Part shown: positions 1 through 8,496 of the stretch, one piece after another
Numbering within the stretch: position 1 is the stretch's first letter
Layout: every line of letters starts with the position of its first letter
Assembly: GCA_902809985.1 (NCBI GenBank)
Contig: CADDXC010000001.1
Coordinates: 992,001 to 1,056,000 of the forward strand
DNA length: 64,000 nucleotides
Reading direction: 5' to 3'
Source of the DNA: Clostridiaceae bacterium BL-3
GTDB lineage: Bacteria; Bacillota; Clostridia; Clostridiales; Clostridiaceae
The notes under the pieces: model-generated
Seen by the model: the letters and a program-made list of their open reading frames with translations, nothing else
Databases searched by the model: none
What the model was told of the DNA's origin: nothing
Position numbers and translations under genes: made by a program

Positions 1-1071
1 TTTTTATGTCTTGCTATACTGGAAGACTGCGGTTATATGGCACGTATTGCATTTATAATGGACAGACTGTTTAGAAGGTTTGGGCTCTCAGGTAAATCCT
101 TTATTCCGATTCTTATTGGGACAGGTTGTGGTGTACCTGGAATTATGTCCACCAGAACCATCGAAAATGAAAGTGATAGAAGAATGACGGTCATTGTAAC
201 TACATTTATTCCATGCAGCGCAAAGATTCCCATTATTGCACTTATTGCAGGTGCGCTTTTCCATGGAGCCGCTTGGGTTGCAACATCTGCATATTTTTTA
301 GGAATTGCGGCAATTATTATTTCAGGTATTATTCTTAAAAAGACGAAGATTTTTTCGGGTGATCCAGCTCCTTTTATAATGGAACTTCCACCATATCATG
401 TGCCGGGAGCAAAAGGTGTTTTAATCCATATGTGGGAGCGCTGCAAAGCTTTTATGAAAAAGGCGGGGACAGTAATACTTCTTGCCACGGTGCTTGTTTG
501 GTTCCTTAGTTCCTTTAACTGGAGAATGCAGACAGTTGATATGGAACAGTCCATTCTTGCTAGTATAGGAAATGCAATTGCACCTATATTTGATCCGTTG
601 GGCTGGGGAAATTGGAAGGCAGCAGTAGCTTCCATAACCGGATTGATGGCCAAGGAAAATGTGGTTGGAACTTTTGGAATACTTTATGGATTCTCTGAAG
701 TTGCTGAAGATGGTGCACAGATGTGGGGGAACCTTCAAGCATCATTTTCGCTGCTTGGCGGATATTCACTTTTAGTTTTCAACTTGCTGTGTGCTCCTTG
801 TTTTGCAGCTATGGGTGCAGTTCGTACAGAGATGAATTCAAGAAAATGGACGATGTTTTCCATTGGATATCAATGCGTATTTGCATATGTTGTATCCCTG
901 ATTATATTCCAGATTGGTTCATTTGTTACAGGGAAGGGATTTGGAATCGGTACAGCTGTAGCTATTCTTTTGATTATAGGATTACTTTATCTGATGTTTA
1001 GAAGACCTTACAGTGAGAGACATGGTGCCGAGGGTGTTGGAGAGCCTATAAGAGAAAAAGAGGTGGTATAA
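1..1071 (+). CDS. feoB: Ferrous iron transporter FeoB, C-terminal part (5' end outside window)
   Basis: FeoB imports Fe(II) through the cytoplasmic membrane, coupled to an N-terminal GTPase domain. Only the last 356 residues are present; the reading frame is open to base 1, so the G domain lies upstream. The visible part is the membrane permease: it opens with LEDCGYMARIAF, followed by the gate motifs GCGVPG and PCSAKIPI, several hydrophobic helices, and a basic tail. A 44-residue FeoB-associated Cys-rich peptide begins two bases after the stop codon, as in many clostridial feo operons. Identification rests on the gate motifs and on this neighbour. An ATG at 37 is internal to the gene and should not be used as a start. 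Confidence 0.95.
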   Translation, partial: FLCLAILEDCGYMARIAFIMDRLFRRFGLSGKSFIPILIGTGCGVPGIMSTRTIENESDRRMTVIVTTFIPCSAKIPIIALIAGALFHGAAWVATSAYFLGIAAIIISGIILKKTKIFSGDPAPFIMELPPYHVPGAKGVLIHMWERCKAFMKKAGTVILLATVLVWFLSSFNWRMQTVDMEQSILASIGNAIAPIFDPLGWGNWKAAVASITGLMAKENVVGTFGILYGFSEVAEDGAQMWGNLQASFSLLGGYSLLVFNLLCAPCFAAMGAVRTEMNSRKWTMFSIGYQCVFAYVVSLIIFQIGSFVTGKGFGIGTAVAILLIIGLLYLMFRRPYSERHGAEGVGEPIREKEVV

Positions 1072-1072
1072 T

Positions 1073-1207
1073 ATGGCAACAGTTATAGTTTCAGTAGTAT
1101 TGTTTGGCATAATTGGATTTTCTGCATACAAAACTTATAAGTCTCACAAAAGGGGCGGTGGCTGCAGCTGCGGCTGCTCGGGCTGCAGTAAATCCATTCA
1201 AAAATAA
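1073..1207 (+). CDS. FeoB-associated Cys-rich membrane peptide, 44 aa
   Basis: A tiny gene that starts just after the feoB stop codon. The 44-residue product has one hydrophobic N-terminal helix (VIVSVVLFGIIGFSA, about residues 4-18), a basic stretch with a His, and a Gly/Cys-rich tail, CSCGCSGC, at about 31-38. This matches the FeoB-associated family (helix plus CxCxCxxC-like tail) found after feoB in Firmicutes. The Cys cluster is presumed to handle iron or assist FeoB; the exact role is not established. It is co-transcribed with feoB and followed by a strong terminator. It is too short for most ORF callers. Confidence 0.85.
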   Translation: MATVIVSVVLFGIIGFSAYKTYKSHKRGGGCSCGCSGCSKSIQK

Positions 1208-1217
1208 ATTAATTTAT

Positions 1218-1251
1218 AAAAAAGACATTGAATTAGTTCGATGTCTTTTTT
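1218..1251. terminator. Bidirectional intrinsic terminator after feoB operon and response regulator
   Basis: A 15-bp near-perfect stem (left arm begins AAAAAAGACAT, right arm ends ATGTCTTTTTT) with a TTAG loop. It lies between the convergent feoB peptide and response regulator genes. A-tract and T-tract flank the stem, so it should stop transcription in both directions. Confidence 0.85.
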
Positions 1252-1252
1252 A

Positions 1253-2179
1253 CTATAAATTATTTTCAAGATGTTTTTTGGATTCTAAATACAGGACTTT
1301 TATAAACTTTTTAACGTTTATATGAATGGGGGTATTTGAAGAAATGTCATTTTGAAGCTGGAGCATTCTTTTTCTAACTTCAATGAAATCAAAAAATTCA
1401 GCAGCATATTTTTCAAATTTAGGATTGGAATAATCAGTGAGACCGAGGGAAGCTATATAATTTAATGACTGCATGACAGCTCTTCTGATTCTCTGCTCGG
1501 AAGCCTTAACTTCCTTCCGTACATTGATCAAACTACTATTTTCACTTAATTTTTCCTCTGCAATGTGAGTAAATAGTTCTTTAAGAGGAGGAAAAGTTGG
1601 AACTGTACTGGTTTTGTTATCGTTCTTATGGGTATATAAATATTTTATAATAGAAAGCAAATCCTTGCTTCCGCTTTCACCAATTACTCCTAAATCACTT
1701 AGGAGTAATTCACTGTATTCCAAAATGTTTTTATTTGTTGATATATTATTTTCTGAATTGTCTGTTTTTAAAGAGCTTATAGTATCCTGAATATGATTTA
1801 TGGATTTTTCAAGTTTTATGTTAGAGATGACCCTTTTTATCACTTCAATAACCTCAATCTTATTTAGTGGTTTTGTAATATAATATTGAACTCCTAATAA
1901 ATAGGCTTTGCCTATCATTTCTTTATTTTCTACTTGAGAGATCATTATTGATTTACCCTTAAAAGATGAATTTAGCTCGCTTATAGTTTGAAGGCCGTCT
2001 TTAATAGGCATTAAAAGATCAATTATCAATATGTCTACATTTTTATTGTGTAGAAAATCACTGCATATTAAAGAACCATTTACTGCTTCACCTACTACAT
2101 TTCCCAAATTATTATTCTCGATAATTTCCTCCAGCATTGAACGAATGGCGTCATCGTCATCGGCGATAAAAAAGTTCAT
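1253..2179 (-). CDS. GlnL/YcbB-type response regulator
   Basis: A 308-residue regulator. Residues 1-120 form a receiver domain: acidic pocket DDDD near residue 8-11, phospho-acceptor Asp in IIDLLMPIKDG near 53, and conserved Lys in YITKPL. After a linker, residues about 180-300 match the YcbB/GlnL-type DNA-binding domain rather than OmpR or LuxR output domains. In Bacillus subtilis GlnK-GlnL activates glutamine uptake and glutaminase genes. Here the pair sits divergent from a GltT-type symporter, so control of glutamate/aspartate uptake is inferred. The ATG overlaps the kinase stop codon by one base (TAATG), with GGAGG upstream, indicating translational coupling. If the kinase is truly broken, this regulator may lack its cognate phosphodonor. 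Confidence 0.85.
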   Translation of the reverse strand: MNFFIADDDDAIRSMLEEIIENNNLGNVVGEAVNGSLICSDFLHNKNVDILIIDLLMPIKDGLQTISELNSSFKGKSIMISQVENKEMIGKAYLLGVQYYITKPLNKIEVIEVIKRVISNIKLEKSINHIQDTISSLKTDNSENNISTNKNILEYSELLLSDLGVIGESGSKDLLSIIKYLYTHKNDNKTSTVPTFPPLKELFTHIAEEKLSENSSLINVRKEVKASEQRIRRAVMQSLNYIASLGLTDYSNPKFEKYAAEFFDFIEVRKRMLQLQNDISSNTPIHINVKKFIKVLYLESKKHLENNL

Positions 2180-3491
2180 TATGTCATCCTCCTTACTAAA
2201 CTTTTAATGGGAATTTCAATAGTAAAAATGGTTTGTTTATTTTTAGCTTCATTATTTAAAAAAATTTTACCTTTTAGGTTTGTAACTATTTCTTTTACAT
2301 AAGAAAGGCCTATGCCTGTAGAAGGTTCTCCGAGTTCGTTGTATTTTGTAGTATAACCTGGTTTAAAAATAAGCTCTCTTTTTCTTTCGGGTATTCCACT
2401 TCCGTTGTCCTCTACTTTAAACACAATTGAACTATATGTTTTGTGGATGTAAATTTTTATAATACCGTTCCTTTCTATGGATTCTACGGAATTTGACACC
2501 AAATTATTTATAATTGACATTACTGTATAGCTGTGAAGTTCCGGTATATTTGAAGATATATCTGTTAAAAATTCAATCTTCTTTCCAAGGGATGCAGCGT
2601 ATTTTCTATTAGTTTTAATCATTATGCTGGCAATTTCAATTACATTCATGTAATCTTTAGAATCCTCAGATAAAATGATTTTTGAGAGACCTGCATATAT
2701 TCTCTGATTGTCTTTTTTTATTTCATGTACTTGTCCAGCAATATTTAACAACTCTTGAGATAATTTTTTTGAATTAAAGTCAGAATGGTTATTCTGAAGC
2801 CTTTCATATAAATTATAGCAATTTCTTGTAATATTTTCAGCATAGGAAAGAGATTTTTTTAATTGTATGGATTCAGCGTATAAGTTTGAAATGAGTAAAA
2901 ACATGTATCTGTTTTTCTCTTCTTTTTCTTTTACTATAGTCCTGGCTTCATTTAATTTTATTATATTAAAAAATCCAAGTACAAAAAAACTTCTTGTGAT
3001 GGCAATGATAAAAATTAGTCCTAGGGTATATGCTGAAATTGAATTTTTAAGTACTAGAAATCGTATTAATAGCTCTGTGGTAGAGGAAGTTATATCTACA
3101 AAAGTAGCTATTATTCCTATTAAAAGAGGTCTATTATGAAAGTTATTTATTTTTATAATATACAGTAAATACGAAAATACCAGATAATAAAAAAAGCTGG
3201 AAAATGTAGTAGAAAATCATTGTAAAATTGAAATCCACTTTTAAAAATATAATCAAGTGTGATTCTAAATACAACGGTAGATGTTCCAATTGCAATTCCA
3301 TATAATACCAAAGGTATTTTTTTTACCCACAATAAAAAAAATAGAAATACTGCAGAACTGAAGCTTACACGAAAGGTGTTGTGAAATGGGTAGAATTTTA
3401 ATTGACTTATTATGGGTAGTGAAAATGTCATTAGAATTAAAATATATAGATCGTCTTTTATGTTTTCATTAGTTTTCAAGTAGACACTCAC
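2179..3491 (-). pseudogene. GlnK-type sensor histidine kinase, frameshifted in a T7 run
   Basis: Two adjacent frames on the minus strand together make one kinase. The first (GTG 3491 down to a stop at 3153) encodes about five N-terminal membrane helices. The second is open from at least 3195 to 2179 and encodes further helices, then a DHp-like helix (LLISNLYAESIQLKKS) and an HATPase domain with N box NNLVSNSVES, G1 DNGSGIPE and G2 TGIGLSYVKE. At 3189-3195 the coding strand has seven Ts. One more T would fuse the frames into HFPAFFYYLVFSY and give about 437 residues, the usual length for this family. This is a real 1-base deletion, a slipped or phase-variable gene, or a sequencing error. The start is uncertain: GTG 3491 abuts the ribosome site and a TTG at 3479 is an alternative. 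Confidence 0.8.
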
Positions 3492-3604
3492 CTCTTTAGC
3501 ACAGTTTTAAGACATAAAACATTATACCATAAAATTGCAATTAATATTTGAAGTGTATGAAATAATATAGTCTTATATATTCATTAATTATAAAATTATA
3601 AAAA

Positions 3605-3627
3605 TTTTGTGTATATTGAAGTATAAT
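3605..3627 (+). promoter_or_regulatory. Candidate promoter/activator site for the symporter gene
   Basis: TATAAT at 3622-3627 lies about 90 bases upstream of the symporter start and has no good -35 box. TTTTGT occurs at 3605-3610, followed by four bases and a degenerate ATTGAA. B. subtilis GlnL is reported to bind the direct repeat TTTTGT-N4-TTTTGT, so this is a weak half-site candidate for the neighbouring regulator. Nothing else was recognised in the 227-base divergent spacer (3492-3718). Confidence 0.3.
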
Positions 3628-3718
3628 ATAGTAGTTTTTTATATATTGGCATGTAATATGTAATAAGAAAATGTTTTCAAAGATATTATATGATTTATTA
3701 TACAGGGAGTGATTTAAA

Positions 3719-5020
3719 ATGAAGAGAAAGATTAAATGTGGACTAGCCACTCAGATCCTCATAGGTCTTATACTTGGAGTAATAGTAGGGGCTGTGTTCT
3801 ACGGGAATCCAAATGTTAGTAAAATTCTACAGCCTTTTGGAACTATTTTTATAAGGCTGATTAAAATGATAGTTATTCCGATTGTAGTGTCATGTCTTAT
3901 AGTAGGTGTTGCTGGAGTGGGGGATCTAAAAAAGATAGGCATTTTGGCGCTGAAAGCAATAGTGTATTTTGAAGTGATGACCACTATTGCTTTGATTATA
4001 GGAGTTGTAGTTGCAAATGTATTTCATCCAGGTACGGGGATTGATATGAGTTCACTTTCAAAAACAAGCATTGCCAGTTATATGAGCACTGCTAAGGAAG
4101 CTAGTAATAAGGGATTCATAGATACTGTAATCAATATAGTTCCAAGTAATATTGCGGAATCTTTGAGTAAAGGAGATATGCTTCCTATTATATTTTTCTC
4201 AGTTATGTTCGGACTTGGCATCTCTGCTATTGGAGAAAGGGGAAAAATTCTATTAAAATTCTTTCAGGGTACAGCAGACACAATGTTTTGGGTAACGAAT
4301 ATGATTATGAAAACTGCACCTATTGGAGTATTTGCACTTATAGGAGTTACTGTATGTAATTTTGGGCTCAAGTCTCTTATACCTCTTGGTAAATTAACTA
4401 TAGTGGTTTATTCAGCTATGATTTTATTCATATTGGTATTTATGGGAATAGCGGCAAAAGTTGTAGGGAACAGTATATTTAAAATAATGAGAATACTAAA
4501 AGATGAAATTCTACTTGCCTTCAGTACTGCCAGTTCGGAAACAGTACTTCCAAAAATAATAGAGAAAATGGAAAAATACGGATGCCCAAATGCTGTTGTG
4601 TCCTTTGTAGTTCCTACAGGTTATACTTTTAATCTTGATGGATCCACTCTTTATCAATCAATTGCGGCTATATTCATAGCGCAGCTTTATGGTATACATC
4701 TTTCTATTGGAGCTCAGATAAGTCTGATAGTGGTGTTGATGATAACTTCAAAGGGCATGGCAGGTGTTCCTGGAGCCTCTTTTGTAGTATTACTTGCTAC
4801 AGTAGGCACTGTAGGGCTTCCAGTAGAGGGGCTTGCTTTTATAGCCGGAATAGATCGTATTTTAGATATGGCAAGAACAGCAGTTAATGTTGTGGGAAAT
4901 TCCCTTGCCAGTGTATTTGTTTCTACCTGGGAGCATAAATATGATAGAGAAAAAGGAAATAAATATTATGAAAGCATTATTAAAAATACGGATAAGGTGG
5001 ACAGCAATATAACGGTCTAA
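3719..5020 (+). CDS. gltT: Glutamate/aspartate:cation symporter (DAACS family, GltT-like)
   Basis: A 433-residue secondary transporter of the dicarboxylate/amino acid:cation symporter family, which imports glutamate, aspartate or C4-dicarboxylates with Na+ or H+. The N-terminus (QILIGLILGVIVGAVFYGNP) closely follows B. subtilis GltT from memory. Family signatures are present: the serine-rich hairpin STASSETVLPKIIEKM, the helix-7 motif GYTFNLDGSTLYQ, and hairpin 2 SKGMAGVPGASFVV. The conserved Asp/Arg region near the C-terminus is visible as AGIDRILDMARTAVNVVGN. About eight membrane helices. It is divergent from the GlnK/GlnL-like pair, which probably controls it. Start ATG 3719 follows GGGAGTGAT. 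Substrate preference (glutamate versus dicarboxylate) is inferred. Confidence 0.88.
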   Translation: MKRKIKCGLATQILIGLILGVIVGAVFYGNPNVSKILQPFGTIFIRLIKMIVIPIVVSCLIVGVAGVGDLKKIGILALKAIVYFEVMTTIALIIGVVVANVFHPGTGIDMSSLSKTSIASYMSTAKEASNKGFIDTVINIVPSNIAESLSKGDMLPIIFFSVMFGLGISAIGERGKILLKFFQGTADTMFWVTNMIMKTAPIGVFALIGVTVCNFGLKSLIPLGKLTIVVYSAMILFILVFMGIAAKVVGNSIFKIMRILKDEILLAFSTASSETVLPKIIEKMEKYGCPNAVVSFVVPTGYTFNLDGSTLYQSIAAIFIAQLYGIHLSIGAQISLIVVLMITSKGMAGVPGASFVVLLATVGTVGLPVEGLAFIAGIDRILDMARTAVNVVGNSLASVFVSTWEHKYDREKGNKYYESIIKNTDKVDSNITV

Positions 5021-5076
5021 AAGATATAAAGGTGAGAATATAAGAAATATTAAATTCTCACCTTTATATCTTTTTG
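5021..5076 (+). terminator. Strong intrinsic terminator after gltT
   Basis: A perfect 19-bp stem (arms 5021-5039 and 5054-5072; left arm AAGATATAAAGGTGAGAAT) begins one base after the symporter stop codon and is followed by TTTTTG. Confidence 0.92.
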
Positions 5077-5211
5077 TTATACATGAACTTTTAAAGATAA
5101 ATTATATGAATTAATTAGCTAGATGTATCTATGATAAAATAACAGTATAAGATTGAAAATAAAGTTAAGAATAGTTTGAATATTAATTTATAACATTTAG
5201 AGGGGTAGAAA

Positions 5212-6921
5212 ATGTGCTGTGTTACTTTTTGGGATAAAAATATAAAAATTCATGTGGAAAAAGGTACAAAACTTTTAGACTGTATAAGAGAAGCGGGTTT
5301 TGATGTAGAAACTTTCTGCGGAGGTTCTGGAAAATGTGGGAAATGTAAAGTTATAGCCTATGGAGAATTAAGTTCTAAAACTGCAGATGAATACAATTTG
5401 GCAGAAAAAGAAAATATCAGGTTATCCTGTATGGCTAAAGTTGAAGGTGATGTGAGTGTAGAACTCATTGAAAAAGAGGGGAACTTGAAAACTATAAATA
5501 GAGGTCATTGTAAGGATGTGGAAATAAGGAGCGGTTTTGAAAAACTGGAGCTATTTAAGAAGATTTCAGTAGATTCCAATGCAGACTATAAGGTGGTAAA
5601 TTTAAATGTTCTAAAAAAAATGGGCCTGCTGAAGAAAGAAAAGCCGAAAGCAGTTCAAGGAATTCTATTTGAAAAAACTCTTTTGGATGTTGATGAGTAC
5701 ATAAAAAATATTCTGGGGGTCGCGGTGGATATAGGGACTACCGGTATATCTGCCTACCTTGTAAATTTAGAAAATGGTCAAGTGCTAGAAAGGGTTTCCG
5801 GTTTAAATCCCCAGACAAAATATGGTGGAGACGTAATTTCAAGAATAAATTATTCTATGGAAAATAAAGATGGAAGTGAAATTTTAAGCAGCTGCATAAG
5901 GGAAAAAATAGATTATATGATTGGAGAGCTAACACAAAAAGATTATCAGAGAAATAATATCTATAGAATTTCAATAGCTGCAAATACCACCATGCTTCAT
6001 TTGTTTCTGGGAGTAAAAGCGGATTCCATAGCTGTATTTCCCTATGAGGCTGTATTTTTAAATACGCTGAATTTGAGAGCAGAAGAGCTTGATATACATA
6101 TAAATGAACAGGGAATTGTAACAGTACTTCCTTCAGCTTCACCTTATATAGGGGCAGATATAATTTCAGGAATTACAGCTATAGATTTTCACAAAAAAAC
6201 TAGGCCGTCTTTATTTATAGACATAGGGACTAATGGAGAAATAGTTGCCATATGCAGTGGGAAAATGGTAGCTTGTTCTACAGCGGCAGGTCCGGCACTT
6301 GAGGGAATGAATATTGACTGTGGAATGAGAGCAGAAGAGGGGGCTGTAGATAGTTTTGATATAAGTGAAAATTTTGAACTAAATTATACTACTATAGGAA
6401 ACAGGGAAGCAGTTGGAATCTGCGGCAGTGCATTATTGGATATTGGGGCGGCTTTTTTAGAAAGAGGTATAATAACTAAAACCGGCAGGTTTAATAAAAC
6501 ACTCCCGGATAAAATCAGCGGCAGATTAGTAGAGAAAAGGTTCTACATAACAGATAAAGTATTTATATCACAGAGAGATATAAGGCAGATTCAATTGGCC
6601 AAAGGAGCTATATGCTCAGGTATGGAAATGCTTTTAAAAGAAATAAATATAGATATAAAGGATATAGAAGAAATAGTTATAGCAGGTGCCTTTGGATATC
6701 ATATCAATGCAGAGAGTATAAAAAAGATAGGGCTTATACCAAAAGGTTTCAGAGGCAGTGTCAGCTTTGTGGGAAATTCTTCTGTAGAAGGAGCCAGGAT
6801 GGTTCTTGTAAACGTGGATAAGCTTAAAGAAATGGAGGAAATAAGAAAAAATATAAGGATAGTAGAGCTTTCTGTAAAGGATGATTTTCAGAATTATTTT
6901 ATAAAAGCGTTGAATTTTTAA
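5212..6921 (+). CDS. Reductive activator of corrinoid methyltransferases (RACo/RamA-like ASKHA, [2Fe-2S])
   Basis: A 569-residue protein of the RACo/AE family, which uses ATP to return accidentally oxidised Co(II)-corrinoid proteins to active Co(I). The N-terminal ~90 residues are a plant-type [2Fe-2S] domain with CGGSGKCGKC and a distal Cys in RLSCMAK. A linker follows, then an ASKHA actin-like ATPase domain (DUF4445 type) from about residue 170: AVDIGTTGISAYL, FIDIGTNGEIV, AAGPALEG, and GAFGYHI near the C-terminus. It heads a run of corrinoid protein and methyltransferase genes with spacers of 10-20 bases or overlaps, so an operon is expected. ATG 5212 follows AGAGGGGTAG. No cobalamin riboswitch was recognised in the 190-base leader. 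Confidence 0.88.
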   Translation: MCCVTFWDKNIKIHVEKGTKLLDCIREAGFDVETFCGGSGKCGKCKVIAYGELSSKTADEYNLAEKENIRLSCMAKVEGDVSVELIEKEGNLKTINRGHCKDVEIRSGFEKLELFKKISVDSNADYKVVNLNVLKKMGLLKKEKPKAVQGILFEKTLLDVDEYIKNILGVAVDIGTTGISAYLVNLENGQVLERVSGLNPQTKYGGDVISRINYSMENKDGSEILSSCIREKIDYMIGELTQKDYQRNNIYRISIAANTTMLHLFLGVKADSIAVFPYEAVFLNTLNLRAEELDIHINEQGIVTVLPSASPYIGADIISGITAIDFHKKTRPSLFIDIGTNGEIVAICSGKMVACSTAAGPALEGMNIDCGMRAEEGAVDSFDISENFELNYTTIGNREAVGICGSALLDIGAAFLERGIITKTGRFNKTLPDKISGRLVEKRFYITDKVFISQRDIRQIQLAKGAICSGMEMLLKEINIDIKDIEEIVIAGAFGYHINAESIKKIGLIPKGFRGSVSFVGNSSVEGARMVLVNVDKLKEMEEIRKNIRIVELSVKDDFQNYFIKALNF

Positions 6922-6934
6922 AGGAGGTGAATAA

Positions 6935-7807
6935 ATGGAATATGTTATTGATTTTAAATGTGTAACTGACAATGATGAGGAAATACCTGAAGAGGTAGTG
7001 CTGGATACCGGTGCCAATTTTCCACAGGTACATTATGATGGAGAAAGTATGGCAAGGCTTGCGCAGGCCATAAGAATATATAATAAAGATACTGTATCCA
7101 TGGTACCCTTTTGTATGACTGTGGAAGCAGAAGCCCTTGGAGCACATATAAAAATGGGGGATAGGAAAAGGGGACCTAGAGTTTCAAATTATGTGTTTAA
7201 AAATATGGAAGATTTTAAGAAGATAAAACCAATTGATTTGAGCAAAGGCAGAATTAATCAGGTATTAAAAGCTGTAAATATTTTAAGCAGCAGTGGAGAG
7301 CAAACTGCATTAGCTGTCCAGGGACCATTTACTGTAATGAGTTCGCTGATGGATCCAAGGACGTTTTATAAAGCCATTAGAAAGGACAAAGCCAGCGTAG
7401 ATGATTTTATGGAAGTGATTATAGACAGCATAGTATCTTTTGCAGAAGCTGGAATTGAAAATGGGGCAAAGATAATTTCTTTTGGAGATTCGGCAGGAAC
7501 TTTGGATATACTTGGGCCCAGAATATATAAAAATTACAGCGGAAGATATAGTTATGAAGTCTTGAAAAAATTATATCCCAGATTGCAGGATGCCATTGTA
7601 CATTTTTGTGGAATAACTTCGAGTTCCATGGATAAAGGCGGCTTTGTAACTTCTGAGCCCATTGAAGTGGAAAAGGGATTTACCTATGGAGAAGCGCTGA
7701 ATTACATAATGGAAAATAGAAAGGATGTAAAAATAGTAGGCCATAACTGTATGAGGAAAACTCCAGCTAAGATGAAAACGTCTGTAGTTTGGAAGATAAA
7801 TTTATAA
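6935..7807 (+). CDS. Short UroD/MtaA-type methyltransferase-like protein
   Basis: A 290-residue member of the uroporphyrinogen decarboxylase superfamily, in the branch of methylcobamide methyltransferases (MtaA/MtbA/CmuA), not haem synthesis. It shares VPFCMTVEAEALGA with the 344-residue paralogue three genes downstream. The putative zinc ligands are visible as HFCG and a late Cys in GHNC. It is unusually short: it lacks the roughly 25-residue PxERL...VDRPP start of its paralogue and about 40 residues of the barrel between the HxC and the last Cys. Perfect AAAGGAGGTGA precedes the ATG, so it is expressed as given. It may be a methyltransferase with a reduced barrel or a partner subunit; the substrate is unknown. 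Confidence 0.75.
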   Translation: MEYVIDFKCVTDNDEEIPEEVVLDTGANFPQVHYDGESMARLAQAIRIYNKDTVSMVPFCMTVEAEALGAHIKMGDRKRGPRVSNYVFKNMEDFKKIKPIDLSKGRINQVLKAVNILSSSGEQTALAVQGPFTVMSSLMDPRTFYKAIRKDKASVDDFMEVIIDSIVSFAEAGIENGAKIISFGDSAGTLDILGPRIYKNYSGRYSYEVLKKLYPRLQDAIVHFCGITSSSMDKGGFVTSEPIEVEKGFTYGEALNYIMENRKDVKIVGHNCMRKTPAKMKTSVVWKINL

Positions 7808-7827
7808 ATTAAAGGGAGAGGATATGA

Positions 7828-8496
7828 ATGAGTATTAAAGAGGACTTGATAAAAGAATTGTCGGATTCCGTAGTGGACATGGAGGAAGAGAAGACAGTAA
7901 AAGCAGCTAACAAATGGGTAAAAAGTGGATTAAAGGCCTATGATGCCATAGATAAGGGATTGTCTGACGGCATGAATAGAGCGGGGGTCTTATATGAGCA
8001 GGAGGAATACTATATACCAGAACTTCTGATGTGTTCAGACGCCATGTATGCAGGTCTGGATGTGTTAAAGCCACATCTCAATAAGAGTGAGGAGGGTGAT
8101 AAACATAAAGTGGTAATAGGAGTTGTAGAGGGGGATACCCACGATATAGGCAAAAACCTGGTGAAGATAATGATGGAAACTGAAGGGTTTGAGGTTATAG
8201 ATTTGGGAAGAGATGTACCACCTATAGATTTTGTAAACAAAACAAAAGAAGTTGGAGCTGATATAATAGCACTATCTACTCTTATGACTACTACTATGGA
8301 TGGAATGGATCAGGTTATAAAGTTGTTGAAAAAAGAGGGGATAAGAGATAGAGTAAAGGTAATGATAGGCGGTGGGCCTATTTCTCAAAGCTTTGCAGAT
8401 AAAATAGGAGCTGATATATACACTACAGATGCATCTAAAGCTGCTAAAACCGCAAGAAAAATGTTTGCAAAAGGTGGTGTGATGAGTGAGAGATAA
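7828..8496 (+). CDS. Corrinoid (B12-binding) methyl-carrier protein, MtaC/MtbC type
   Basis: A 222-residue corrinoid protein that carries the methyl group between two methyltransferases on its cobalt. An N-terminal helical cap domain (about residues 1-90, with IPELLMCSDAMYAGLDVL) precedes a Rossmann B12-binding domain containing the lower-ligand motif DTHDIGKN, then STLMTTTMDGM and the GG motif in VMIGGGPIS. These are the hallmarks of base-off/His-on corrinoid proteins of methanol, methylamine and methoxyaromatic systems. Length is normal for the family. Its stop overlaps the GTG start of the next gene by 11 bases, indicating coupled translation. It is probably reactivated by the upstream ASKHA protein. 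Confidence 0.9.
   Translation: MSIKEDLIKELSDSVVDMEEEKTVKAANKWVKSGLKAYDAIDKGLSDGMNRAGVLYEQEEYYIPELLMCSDAMYAGLDVLKPHLNKSEEGDKHKVVIGVVEGDTHDIGKNLVKIMMETEGFEVIDLGRDVPPIDFVNKTKEVGADIIALSTLMTTTMDGMDQVIKLLKKEGIRDRVKVMIGGGPISQSFADKIGADIYTTDASKAAKTARKMFAKGGVMSER

Noticed and set aside
1113-1325. 70-residue ORF after feoB
   Set aside because: It overlaps the FeoB peptide in another frame and runs through the terminator stem; the Cys-rich peptide frame is the real one.
2867-3139. 90-residue plus-strand ORF opposite the sensor kinase
   Set aside because: It lies wholly within the minus-strand kinase frame, which reads through with kinase-like sequence; no ribosome site or family match.
5077-5211. Possible cobalamin riboswitch before the corrinoid operon
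   Set aside because: The leader is short and AT-rich and no conserved B12-box element was recognised.
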